This document shows positions 7,909 through 16,900 of a stretch of 64,000 bases of DNA, piece after piece. The notes beneath the pieces were generated by a model that saw nothing but the letters and a program-made list of their open reading frames with translations, did no database searches and had not been told where the DNA came from. The position numbers were made by a program, and so were the translations under genes. The DNA is taken from the NCBI GenBank assembly GCA_017516865.1, contig JAFXAU010000013.1, forward strand, positions 37,711 through 101,710. The letters run 5' to 3'. The DNA is from Bacteroidales bacterium (lineage in GTDB: Bacteria; Bacteroidota; Bacteroidia; Bacteroidales; UBA1715). Positions within the stretch are counted from its first letter, which is position 1. Each line of letters opens with the position of its first letter.

Positions 7909-7960
7909 TGTATGATATGATGCGTAAATAAAGATATGTATCGTATGACGCATAAATAAA
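7909..7960. repeat. 24-bp direct repeat upstream of satD
   Basis: The 24-base units at 7909-7932 and 7937-7960 agree at 20 of 24 positions, sharing TGTAT, ATGA and the end TAAATAAA. They are spaced 28 bases apart, close to three helical turns. They precede the satD promoter, and SatD has a C-terminal helix-turn-helix-like segment, so autoregulation is possible. Confidence 0.6.
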
Positions 7961-8017
7961 AATACAGCACATATAATGTAATAATAAAAATATGAGCCAA
8001 ATGATTCATATTTTATG

Positions 8018-8025
8018 TATCTTTG
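8018..8025 (+). promoter_or_regulatory. -7 box of the satD promoter
   Basis: TATCTTTG fits TAnnTTTG and would start a transcript near 8032. This excludes the longer reading frame from 7992 and supports ATG 8040 or 8046 with a very short leader. Confidence 0.55.
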
Positions 8026-8039
8026 CGATTGTAAATACT

Positions 8040-8768
8040 ATGAATATGGAAAAAAAGAAAGTGGCAGTAATCACTGGCGATTTAGTTAATTCACGCCAAA
8101 TTTCTATCGAAAAACGGAGAGAAATTTATGCGTATATGGAATGGAGCTATTCTTGCTTTGTCATTCAGCGAGGCTGCTTTACTGATTTCAAATTAGAATT
8201 TTTCAGAGGCGACAGTTTCCAGTTGCTGGTGGAAAATCCTGAAATGGCTCTACGAGTGGCATTGTTTCTACGTGCAAGATTGCGTGCTGCCTATGGGAGA
8301 AAGAATCTGCAGGAAGAACCTTTGTTGTCGAAATATACGCAGAAGAGCGGCAACAAAAAACTTTGGGATGCACGAATGTCCATAGGCATTGGTGATATGG
8401 AATATCGTTCAAAGTCTGTCATAACTTCCGATGGCGAAGCCTTCGTTTTGTCAGGGCACGAACTGGACAAAATGAAATCAAATGAACGTCTATCCATAAA
8501 AATGCAAGGTGTTGACGAGTGTTCGTTAATGCAGTTGCAATTCAACACGCTGCTTCGCATGGGTGACGCATTGGTACAGGGATGGACAGAAGCCCAGTCA
8601 CAATTGGCGGCAGAATGCCTTTTGTTTCCAAATAAAACGCAGCAAGCATTAGAAAAGGAATATGGAATACCCCAAACTACCATAAGCCGACGAAAATCTG
8701 GAGGACACATTGATGAAATACTGAGCTTGTGTGATTATTTTGAAAAACTAATACCTACATTGCTATGA
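8040..8768 (+). CDS. satD: SatD family protein, nucleotidyl-cyclase-like with C-terminal HTH
   Basis: The 242-residue product opens with the SatD signature VITGDLVNSR. The order of motifs resembles a class III nucleotidyl cyclase domain: D14 in GDLVNS, D58 in FRGDSF exactly 44 residues later, a helix rich in Ala/Leu, then MSIGIG and GEAFVLSG. In true cyclases the two aspartates bind metal. The Asn/Arg transition-state pair is not evident here (V and H at the aligned places), so activity is uncertain. Residues about 200-225 (ALEKEYGIPQTTISRRKSGG) look like a helix-turn-helix. The family has no proven function that I know. It is coupled to DUF3307 by an ATGA overlap and lies between hsdS and hsdM. 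The pairing with a membrane protein recalls Pycsar; that is inference only. Confidence 0.75.
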   Translation: MNMEKKKVAVITGDLVNSRQISIEKRREIYAYMEWSYSCFVIQRGCFTDFKLEFFRGDSFQLLVENPEMALRVALFLRARLRAAYGRKNLQEEPLLSKYTQKSGNKKLWDARMSIGIGDMEYRSKSVITSDGEAFVLSGHELDKMKSNERLSIKMQGVDECSLMQLQFNTLLRMGDALVQGWTEAQSQLAAECLLFPNKTQQALEKEYGIPQTTISRRKSGGHIDEILSLCDYFEKLIPTLL

Positions 8769-9484
8769 ATATAATACTTGTCATTGCTATCTTTTTGGTC
8801 GTTCATGTTTTGTTCGATTTTTATTTTCAGCCGTCTAAATGGGTAGATTCAAAAAACACCGAAGGTTTTAAGTCGAAATACTTGTATTGGCACTGCTTTA
8901 TATATGCTTTGGCAGTTTCAGGCGCCGTTTTCTTTTTGACACACGTATGCTGGCTGACCATAGTTGCATTTGTCGCAGTTGGCATTTCACATTTGCTAGT
9001 AGATGCTTTAAAGAAGGAATATAAAGGTAATGCTGCCTATTTCTTTATAGACCAATTAGTTCATATAATTGTTTTAGGATTTTTTGTGTGGCAGGTCTGC
9101 ATGAAACAAACTATAGAGGTTGACAAAAACTGGTTAATTGTTCTACTATATGCATTAGGATACTTGATTGTACTAAAACCATTTGGTATTACTGCGAAAA
9201 ATATTATGGACACGTTTGATTTCAAGCCATCGGAAAAAGGGCTTAAAGATGGCGGATTGTGGATTGGCTATATTGAACGTTTCCTGATATTGACTTTTGT
9301 TTTGATGTCTTACTACGAGGGCATAGGTTTCCTGTTGGCAGCAAAATCAATTTTTAGGTTTGGTGAATTAAAGAATGACAATGAGATAAAACGGACTGAA
9401 TATATATTGATAGGAACCCTTTTGAGTTTCGGGTTGGCCGTTTGTATAGGAATGTTAATGAAAATGACGCTGAATTATTTATAA
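8765..9484 (+). CDS. DUF3307 multi-pass membrane protein
   Basis: The 239-residue protein has about six hydrophobic helices. The N-terminal 100 residues carry the DUF3307 pattern: H14-x3-D18 in helix 1, H43 at the start of helix 2, H76-x3-D80 in helix 3 and D96-x3-H100 in helix 4. Repeated His/Asp pairs inside helices suggest a membrane-buried metal site, as in several integral-membrane hydrolases, but no activity is established for the family. It overlaps satD by 4 bases and ends 3 bases before hsdM. The pair is often found together in other genomes in my recollection, so it is probably one functional unit carried by the R-M locus. Confidence 0.8.
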   Translation: MNIILVIAIFLVVHVLFDFYFQPSKWVDSKNTEGFKSKYLYWHCFIYALAVSGAVFFLTHVCWLTIVAFVAVGISHLLVDALKKEYKGNAAYFFIDQLVHIIVLGFFVWQVCMKQTIEVDKNWLIVLLYALGYLIVLKPFGITAKNIMDTFDFKPSEKGLKDGGLWIGYIERFLILTFVLMSYYEGIGFLLAAKSIFRFGELKNDNEIKRTEYILIGTLLSFGLAVCIGMLMKMTLNYL

Positions 9485-9487
9485 ACA

Positions 9488-10999
9488 ATGACTGAATCAA
9501 CCATCATATCAAAGATTTGGAATATGGCCAACGTCCTTCGTGACGATGGCGTGAGTTATGGCGACTATTTGGAGCAAATCACTTATCTGCTCTTCCTGAA
9601 AATGGCCGACGAGATGAACAAGCCGCCTTATAACAAGGGGCTGAGGTTCCCGCACCTGAAGGACGCCGAAGGCAAGGAGATTGCCGATGGCGAGATGTGC
9701 GATTGGGAAACGCTCACAAGCAAGCGTGGCGCGGAGTTGGAGGCGTATTATGTGCAGATGCTTCGCAGCCTTGCCACCGAAAAAGGAATGTTGGGGCAGA
9801 TTTACACCAAGAGCCAGAACAAGATTCAAGACCCTGCCAAACTGTTGCGCGTCATCGAGATGATAAACCGCGAGAATTGGTCGCTGATGGGTTCCGATGT
9901 GAAAGGCAAGATTTACGAAGGTCTTTTGGAGAAGAACGCCGAAGATACCAAGAGCGGTGCAGGCCAGTACTTTACGCCACGTGCGTTGATACGTGCCATG
10001 GTGGCGTGCGTACGCCCCAAACCAGAAAAGACCATCATCGACCCTGCCTGCGGAACGGGTGGTTTCTTCCTTGCGTCATACGACCATATTGCAGCCCAGC
10101 CACTGAATAAGGATCAAAAGTTGTTCTTAAAGAAAAAGACCTTCTTCGGCAACGAGATTGTGGCTAACACGCGTCGCCTTTGCCTGATGAACCTTTATCT
10201 GCACAACATCGGAGAGCTCGACAGCGAGGACTTCATTTCGCCTAACGATGCCCTTGTGTCCGACTCGGGCAACCGATACGACTATGTGCTCACCAATCCA
10301 CCTTTCGGCAAGAAGAGCAGTATCACCATCACCAACGAGGATGGCGAAGTGGAGAAGGAGGATTTGAGCTACAATCGGCAGGATTTTTGGGAAACCACTT
10401 CCAATAAGCAGTTGAATTTCCTTCAGCATATCAAGACCTTGCTGAAAGTAACAGGTCAGGCGGCTGTCGTTCTGCCCGACAATGTGCTTTTCGAAGGCGG
10501 TGCGGGCGAGGAGATCCGTAAACAGTTGATGAAAACCACTGAACTGCATACCATCCTTCGCTTGCCTACAGGTATTTTCTATGCCAACGGTGTGAAGGCA
10601 AATGTGTTATTCTTCGACAATCGCCCTGCGAGCAAGGAGGTGCAGACCAAGGAGGTATGGTTCTATGACTATCGAACCAATATTCATCATACACTGAAGA
10701 AGTCTCCGCTCACATTCGACGATTTAGCAGATTTTATTCAATGCTACCATCCCGAGAACCGAAATGTGCGTACGGAAACGTGGAGCGAGGAAAATCCAGA
10801 AGGACGTTGGCGTAAGTTCACCTACGACGAGATAATCGCCCGCGACAAAACCAATCTCGACATTTTTTGGATAAAGGACAAGAGCCTTACCGACCTTGAC
10901 AACCTGCCCGAACCCGATGAGATTGCCGCCGAGATAATTGAGAATTTGGAGGAAGGAATTGCTTGTTTCAGAAAGGTGTTAAATAACAAGAACCAGTAA
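9488..10999 (+). CDS. hsdM: Type I R-M DNA methyltransferase (HsdM)
   Basis: The 503-residue N6-adenine methyltransferase has the N-terminal helical HsdM domain (to about 150), the GQYFTPR motif, the SAM-binding motif DPACGTGGF from D185, and the catalytic NPPF at 270-273. With HsdS it methylates the bipartite target, and with HsdR it forms the restriction complex. It is the last gene of the locus, an unusual order (R-x-S-x-x-M) because hsdM is normally adjacent to hsdS. G+C content is high like hsdR, in contrast to the two genes just upstream. Only 52 bases separate it from the convergent response regulator gene. Confidence 0.95.
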   Translation: MTESTIISKIWNMANVLRDDGVSYGDYLEQITYLLFLKMADEMNKPPYNKGLRFPHLKDAEGKEIADGEMCDWETLTSKRGAELEAYYVQMLRSLATEKGMLGQIYTKSQNKIQDPAKLLRVIEMINRENWSLMGSDVKGKIYEGLLEKNAEDTKSGAGQYFTPRALIRAMVACVRPKPEKTIIDPACGTGGFFLASYDHIAAQPLNKDQKLFLKKKTFFGNEIVANTRRLCLMNLYLHNIGELDSEDFISPNDALVSDSGNRYDYVLTNPPFGKKSSITITNEDGEVEKEDLSYNRQDFWETTSNKQLNFLQHIKTLLKVTGQAAVVLPDNVLFEGGAGEEIRKQLMKTTELHTILRLPTGIFYANGVKANVLFFDNRPASKEVQTKEVWFYDYRTNIHHTLKKSPLTFDDLADFIQCYHPENRNVRTETWSEENPEGRWRKFTYDEIIARDKTNLDIFWIKDKSLTDLDNLPEPDEIAAEIIENLEEGIACFRKVLNNKNQ

Positions 11000-11051
11000 A
11001 TTTTTACTATGAAAAAAGTTGCGTTGGTGCTCGATAGATAACTACTATCTT

Positions 11052-11696
11052 CTAAATCTCAAAGATTCCGTTTTTTATCGCAAAAACGACAAGACCTGCC
11101 GTATTTTTTGCCTCGGTTTTCAACAACAAGTTTTCGCGGTGTTTGTCAACCGTACGCTTGCTGATGAACAACAGGTCGGCAATTTCCTGATTTGAAAGAC
11201 CCTTGCAGATATTGTAGAGGACTTCTATTTCCCTTTCGGTCAAATCCAGCGCTGGTTTCTGCGTTTTCTTCGTGTACATGTTGGAAATAATTCTGTCCAG
11301 AATTTCGGGAGAAAAATAGTTGTTCCCCTCGCTCACCTCGAGAATTGCCTTCTGAACATCTTCGAACTGCGAATTTTTCAACAAAAAGCCACGTACGCCC
11401 ACGTCAATCATTTTTGTGTAATATTCCTCTTCGGAATACATTGAAAGCGTAATTATCTTTAAATCAGGATATTTCTCTATCGCACGACGTGAGGCTTCAA
11501 CGCCGTCGATTTCGGGCATTTCAATGTCCATCAACACGACGTCGGGCACGTTTGTCTGAATCTTTTCGAGAAAAACTTTCCCGTTTTCCGATTCTTCAAT
11601 CTCCGAAATAAAATCACATTTTGAAAGCAAAAAATGCAATCCTTCACGGAACAATGAATGGTCGTCGACTATGTGTACATGCAGATTTTCTTTCAT
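11052..11696 (-). CDS. NarL/LuxR-type response regulator
   Basis: The 214-residue protein has a receiver domain with acidic pocket D11/D12, phosphoacceptor D57 (VLMDIEMPE) and the K-N-S motif near 106. A LuxR-type helix-turn-helix spans residues 151-195 (LTEREIEVLYNICKGLSNQEIA). Phosphorylation should come from the histidine kinase encoded immediately upstream, whose stop codon overlaps this start by 4 bases. The likely target is the divergent operon beginning at 12719 or other surface-protein genes; this is inferred from position only. Confidence 0.93.
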   Translation of the reverse strand: MKENLHVHIVDDHSLFREGLHFLLSKCDFISEIEESENGKVFLEKIQTNVPDVVLMDIEMPEIDGVEASRRAIEKYPDLKIITLSMYSEEEYYTKMIDVGVRGFLLKNSQFEDVQKAILEVSEGNNYFSPEILDRIISNMYTKKTQKPALDLTEREIEVLYNICKGLSNQEIADLLFISKRTVDKHRENLLLKTEAKNTAGLVVFAIKNGIFEI

Positions 11697-12667
11697 ATTG
11701 CTACATTTATTAAAACTTTCATACCATTTTTCGGACTGCTGACAAGCGAAAAAGTCCCGTTGATTGACTTCACGCGCGACTCCATGTTCGACAATCCCAT
11801 ACCTTTGTGCGGCAAATCCTGAATGTCGAATCCTATGCCGTCGTCGCTATACTCAAGAGCAAGATTTCCGTTTCCCTGCAAAAGAGAAATCTTAATGTTT
11901 TTTGCCTGAGCATGACGCAAAGTATTGTTAATCAACTCACAAACAACACGATACAATACGGCTTCAATATTAAAATCATATCGTGTAGTCAGCACATTCG
12001 ATTCAAAATCAACCGCAACGTCCTTATTTATCATCACCGTGTCGAGAAACGACTTTATGGCACGTTCCAAGCCGAAATTCGACAAAATATGCGGACTCAG
12101 TTTATTGGAAATTTCCTTGACGGTAATCACAGCCTCGTCGATGGCAAAATTCGTCTTAAGCAAAATCTGCTTGTTCGAATCCGTTATTGCGTCTTTATTT
12201 ATTGCCGAAAACGCCATTTTTATCGAAGACAGAATCGGACCGAGACCGTCGTGCAATTCCTTGGCGAACATTTGTTTTTCGTTTTCCTCGGTTTTAACAA
12301 TTGCCGAAAACACCGCATTTTCGTTTTCCTTGGCGAGTTGTTCCATTTTGTCCAAATAATTGAACAATTTCTTTATAAATGCCGTTCCAATAAAAATCAA
12401 AAGCGACACAAGCACCGAAATCCAGTTACTCAACACCGAAACGTCGCCCGAATTAGCCAGCGACAACTGCGAGACGTATATCAAATCGTATATTCGCTGT
12501 GCTGCCATCAACGAAAATCCAATTGAAAGCAAAATCCACGCAATATTGTATCGGGTGCGTTTTATCAAACTTATTGCAAGTATCGACGCAGCCAATTGCA
12601 GAGCGACAGAAAGCGATAATGCGATAAAAATGACCATAATTTTTATTTTTGCGGTAAAGGTATTCAT
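11693..12667 (-). CDS. Membrane sensor histidine kinase (HisKA_3/NarX type)
   Basis: The 324-residue kinase has three membrane helices (about 11-34, 41-63, 78-98) with almost no periplasmic sensor loop. The dimerisation/phosphoacceptor motif ELHDGLG has H139. The ATPase domain carries the N box near 244-252, DDGIGF at 275-280 and GMGL at 289-292. Kinases of this class pair with NarL-type regulators, as here. The lack of an extracellular domain suggests it senses the membrane or a membrane partner; the small membrane peptide encoded divergently at 12719 is one candidate. The start could also be ATG 12637, just before the first helix. Confidence 0.92.
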   Translation of the reverse strand: MNTFTAKIKIMVIFIALSLSVALQLAASILAISLIKRTRYNIAWILLSIGFSLMAAQRIYDLIYVSQLSLANSGDVSVLSNWISVLVSLLIFIGTAFIKKLFNYLDKMEQLAKENENAVFSAIVKTEENEKQMFAKELHDGLGPILSSIKMAFSAINKDAITDSNKQILLKTNFAIDEAVITVKEISNKLSPHILSNFGLERAIKSFLDTVMINKDVAVDFESNVLTTRYDFNIEAVLYRVVCELINNTLRHAQAKNIKISLLQGNGNLALEYSDDGIGFDIQDLPHKGMGLSNMESRVKSINGTFSLVSSPKNGMKVLINVAI

Positions 12668-12689
12668 TATTTTTAAGAAATTTTATTCA

Positions 12690-12697
12690 TACATTTG
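12690..12697 (+). promoter_or_regulatory. -7 box of the PLDc_N/CotH operon
   Basis: TACATTTG fits TAnnTTTG and precludes a start at 12695; ATG 12719 is used instead. Confidence 0.6.
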
Positions 12698-12718
12698 CAA
12701 TACATAAAGTTTTTGTTC

Positions 12719-12931
12719 ATGGTCAGAGTTTTAATTATAACTATTTGTATTGTCTGTGATGTTTGGTTCTTGCACCAGATATGGATTGCGGAGCGTAATC
12801 TGCGGTCGACGAGCGTGAAGTTGCTGTGGACACTTTTAGTGCTGCTTTTCCACGTCATTACCGTCGCCATTTATATTTTCCTTGACACAACAGGCGAAAA
12901 TAATTCCAATTCCGAAAATTTAAACCCTTAA
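12719..12931 (+). CDS. Small two-helix membrane protein, PLDc_N-like
   Basis: The 70-residue protein has two membrane helices (about 3-22 and 38-58). They are joined by a segment (DVWFLHQIWIAERNLRSTSVKLLW) typical of the PLDc_N (cardiolipin synthase N-terminal) fold: hydrophobic, W/I pattern, then R-N-L-R-S and L-L-W. There is no phospholipase domain. The C-terminal tail is rich in Asn, Ser and Glu. It is the first gene of an operon with the next two genes (4 and 14 base gaps) and is divergent from the histidine kinase gene. Confidence 0.7.
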   Translation: MVRVLIITICIVCDVWFLHQIWIAERNLRSTSVKLLWTLLVLLFHVITVAIYIFLDTTGENNSNSENLNP

Positions 12932-12935
12932 ATCT

Positions 12936-13946
12936 ATGAAAAAACGTGTCTTCTCCCTTGTCACATTGTTCGTGATTTTTTTGTCAATCACAAGTTGCCA
13001 GAAAAAAGATGATTTGTTGTACAGCACTGTCGGTTCTATTGACAAAGTGACCATTCTCGACATTGAGCCGATGGGCGACAACTACACATGGATGGTGTTG
13101 GGAAGAAACGACGACGACCACGATAAAACCAAGTTGTATTACTGCACCATAGCTTCAAATGCTCTTTCCACAAAAAGTAAAAGATGTGAGAGCAAAATCA
13201 CATACAACGACATAGAGTATTGCAACGACACACTTTGGATTTGTGGCAACAATATGAAATTACACTACAGTCTCGACACTGGCCGAAACATTTCGGTAGG
13301 CGGCGACACGACTTTCGATTTCTCGTACTTTGACGCATATCCTCTTGAGAAAACCGACCTCAAAAAGTTATACGTAAAAGACGGCAAGCCGTTCTACGCA
13401 ATTGGTTCAAAGGATTTGTTGGATGGAAATTTCTATTGCTACAACAACGGGAAAAATGTTTTTAAATCTTCGCAAAAAGGCTTCGGACTTAACGATATGG
13501 TTATTTACAACACCAACGAAGCCTACGTTGCCGGTTATGGTTCCATTTTCCACGTAAGCGAAAACGGTGCAACACAAAAAATGGAAGACATAGGGGACGA
13601 AAACTTTACAGGAATCACGATAAACAGCACGTGCCTTTTAACTTGTTCTTATTCAGGAACAATTTATCGTTGTGACCTCGGATCTGAAAAATGGAAGAAA
13701 ATGACTTCGCGCGGTAAAAAACTTCTTCATATTGCCTCTAACTCAAAAGGCAATGTTGTGGTTGTCGGCGAAACGAAAGACATCCTTCTTTCCACCGACT
13801 ATGGCGAAAATTGGACGACGGTAAAATACAAAGAAGGTAATAAAATTTCCTGTCTCAAAGTGATAAACGACGATTTCTTTATTGGAACAGAAAAAGGAAC
13901 AATCATAAAATTAACACACGACAATGTCGTATTGAATAACGACTAA
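12936..13946 (+). CDS. Lipoprotein with Asp-box/BNR-like beta-propeller
   Basis: The 336-residue lipoprotein has lipobox ITSC near residue 21. The remainder consists of beta-rich repeats; the clearest Asp-box (S-x-D-x-G-x-x-W) is STDYGENWT near 289. Related repeats occur in YCF48-like and sortilin-like propellers that bind other proteins or glycans. No catalytic residues are recognised. It lies between the PLDc_N-like gene and the CotH-type gene, so the three products probably act together at the cell surface. Confidence 0.7.
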   Translation: MKKRVFSLVTLFVIFLSITSCQKKDDLLYSTVGSIDKVTILDIEPMGDNYTWMVLGRNDDDHDKTKLYYCTIASNALSTKSKRCESKITYNDIEYCNDTLWICGNNMKLHYSLDTGRNISVGGDTTFDFSYFDAYPLEKTDLKKLYVKDGKPFYAIGSKDLLDGNFYCYNNGKNVFKSSQKGFGLNDMVIYNTNEAYVAGYGSIFHVSENGATQKMEDIGDENFTGITINSTCLLTCSYSGTIYRCDLGSEKWKKMTSRGKKLLHIASNSKGNVVVVGETKDILLSTDYGENWTTVKYKEGNKISCLKVINDDFFIGTEKGTIIKLTHDNVVLNND

Positions 13947-13960
13947 CCTACGAATATTTT

Positions 13961-16900
13961 ATGAAAAAGTTATTCCTTATCTTCGCAATCAGTGTCTTTT
14001 TTTTTAACGCATTTTCGCAGTCACTGATACTCAATGAGATAGTAGCAAAAAATGGCGTTTCTTACACAAACAGCAACGGAAAATCTCCCGATTGGATTGA
14101 ATTGAGAAACATTTCTTCGCAAGCAGTTGACTTGTCGGAATACTCTATTACAACGTCAAAAATGCGAAACGCCGTTGTTCCATTAGGTTCGGGGAAATTA
14201 GCGGCAAACGGTTACATGCTTTTTGAAGCGAAAAAAGAAAATTCCGACGTGGCACAATGGTCCACGGTTGTGGATTACGGCGATGTGTTTTCGTATGTGG
14301 TTCCCGAAGAAACCATTTCTGGATGGACATCTTCTTCGTTCGACGACTCTCAATGGAATAAAGGAAAAACTCCTATTGGCTACGGCGAAACAGACATTGT
14401 AACGTCCGTACAAAACACACGTTCGGTTTTTATTCGTAAAACTTTCACCGTAAAACATGTAGAAAGCGTCGCTCAAATGATGCTGCACATGGACTGCGAC
14501 GACGGATTCATTGCATACGTTAACGGCATTGAAATTGCCCGTTCGAACATGAACAGCACGGATTTTGACGCATTTGCGACCACCTACACCGACGGCATTA
14601 TGAAAGAAGGTCAAACGCCTCCGTCGTATGCCATCACAAATTTCTCGAAACTTCTGCTCGAAGGAGAAAACACGCTCTGCATACAAATTCACAACTGCAG
14701 CGACGAATCTTCCGACCTCATCGGGATTCCAATTTTGAGCGTCGGCTACGCTGACTCGTTTAACGATGTGCAAAGTTTATCGCAACATCTTTCGCTTCCG
14801 TGCGGCAAATCGCTTTCGTTAGATGCCTCGTCGGACACATTGTTCCTCTTGAAAAATTCCGAAATAATTGACAAAATTTCGTGGAAAGACCTTCCTGTCG
14901 ACGTCTCCATTGGACGTATCGACGGCGACAATCAAAATGTTTACTATTTCAGCGAAACGACACCAAACAAAAAGAATTCATCTTCGGCATTTGTGGCAAA
15001 AACATTGTCGAAGCCGAAACTGACACCCAATGCGGGAATTTACGAGACTCAAATATACGTGAAAACTTATTCGAGCGACAACAAGGTTTCGCTCCGCTAC
15101 ACGACAAATGGGTCTGTCCCAACAGAATCGTCGCCAATTTTCCCCGACAGCCTCAAAGTTTCCAACAACACAAATTTACGAGTTAGAGCTTTTCGAGATG
15201 GCTACTTACCAAGCGAAACTGCTACGGCAAGCTACTTGTACGTACAATATCAAACCTTGCCAATTGCGTCGATTACCGTAAAACATGCCGACTTTTTCGA
15301 TTACAATACTGGAATTTACATGGAAGGTCCAAATGCCGAAAGTGCAGACCCGCATTATGGGGCAAACTATTGGCAAGATTGGGAAGTCCCCGTTCATTTT
15401 GAATATTTTGACACGGACGGAACCCGAGTTGTTTCGCAAGACGTAGGCTGTAAAATTGGCGGTAACTGGAGCCGTGCCAATGCCCAAAAGACACTGAAAT
15501 TATATGCCCGCGACAAATATGGGAAAGATAAAATCAATTATCAGTTTTTCAAAGATAAACCTATTTCGTCGTTCCACATGATTCTGCTCCGCAATGCAGG
15601 AAACGATTTTAGAAACTCACAAATGATTGACGGCACAATAGCCGAACTTGCAAAAGAAATGAACATTGACCGTCAGGCATACCAACCCGCCGTTGTATAT
15701 ATCAATGGAAAATATTACGGAATACAGAACGTCCGCGAAAAACAAAACGAACATTATATCGTTGAAAATTATGGCTACGACAAAGAAGACATTGATGTTG
15801 TAAAAAATGGATATGAACTTGTCAACGGTTCCGACAACGACTATTGGGAAATGCGCAATTTCATTGAAAACAACGACATGTCAAATTCTTCGACTTACGA
15901 AAGAGCAAAAAAACTTCTTGACATTCCAAGTTACATAGATTACTACGTGCTTGAAACATTTATTGTTAACGATGACTGGCCAGGCAACAACTACGCCTGC
16001 TGGCACTCCCGTTCGGAAAATACGCCGTGGCGATACCTCTTGTTCGACTGCGACCACGGTTTTGGTATTTGGAATCTTGAAGAGAAACTGATTGGAATTA
16101 ATCATAATAATAAAATCTACACTACGTTTGAATGGTGTACAGACGCAACTTCGACGCACTATGCAAACGACGCAAACACGACAAAATTGTTACGAAGTTT
16201 ATTGAAAAGTCCCGAATTTCGTCGCGATTACATGAATGCCACAGCCGACAGATTGAATACAACGCTTTCGGCAAGCAACATTAGAAATGTCATTGACTCT
16301 GTTGAAAATCTGATTTCCGATGAAATACCCAATCATGTTCGAAAATGGGGCGACAACTATTATACTCTTGACAGGCAACAACAAAATGTTGCAAATATGC
16401 GAGAGTTTGGCCGCCGACGTGGAGACATTCTGCGTATGCAAACCGAAGAATTTTTCTCGACAAACGGCAGCTACAAATTGTCTTTGAACATTTCGGAAAA
16501 CGGAGCAGGATTTATCCACCTCAACTCCATTGACGTTAAGAAATTCCCATGGAACGGGAAATATTTCAATAACAACACCATTACGCTGACAGCTGTCGAA
16601 AATCCGGGTTACACGTTTGTCCGTTGGGAAGGTGCCGTGTCCTCAACAGAAAAAACAATTTCTGTCACAACAGCCGAAGCCACAAGTTTGACTGCCGTGT
16701 TCAACTACGTGGGCAACGAGCCAGACATCGCCATAAACGAGATTTATTACCATTCCTTAACCGACGATGAAACTATTTGGGTGGAATTGCTCAACAACGG
16801 CGAACAGGCCATAAATCTTTCAAACTGGACACTCACTGTTGACCGTTACAACCAAACGTTTACGTTCCCTGAAAATTCGGTTATTTCAGCAGGAGAATAT

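Noticed and set aside
11010..11042. Ten-codon frame MKKVALVLDR after hsdM
   Set aside because: Too short and without homologous features; at most a remnant of a gene cut by the R-M insertion.
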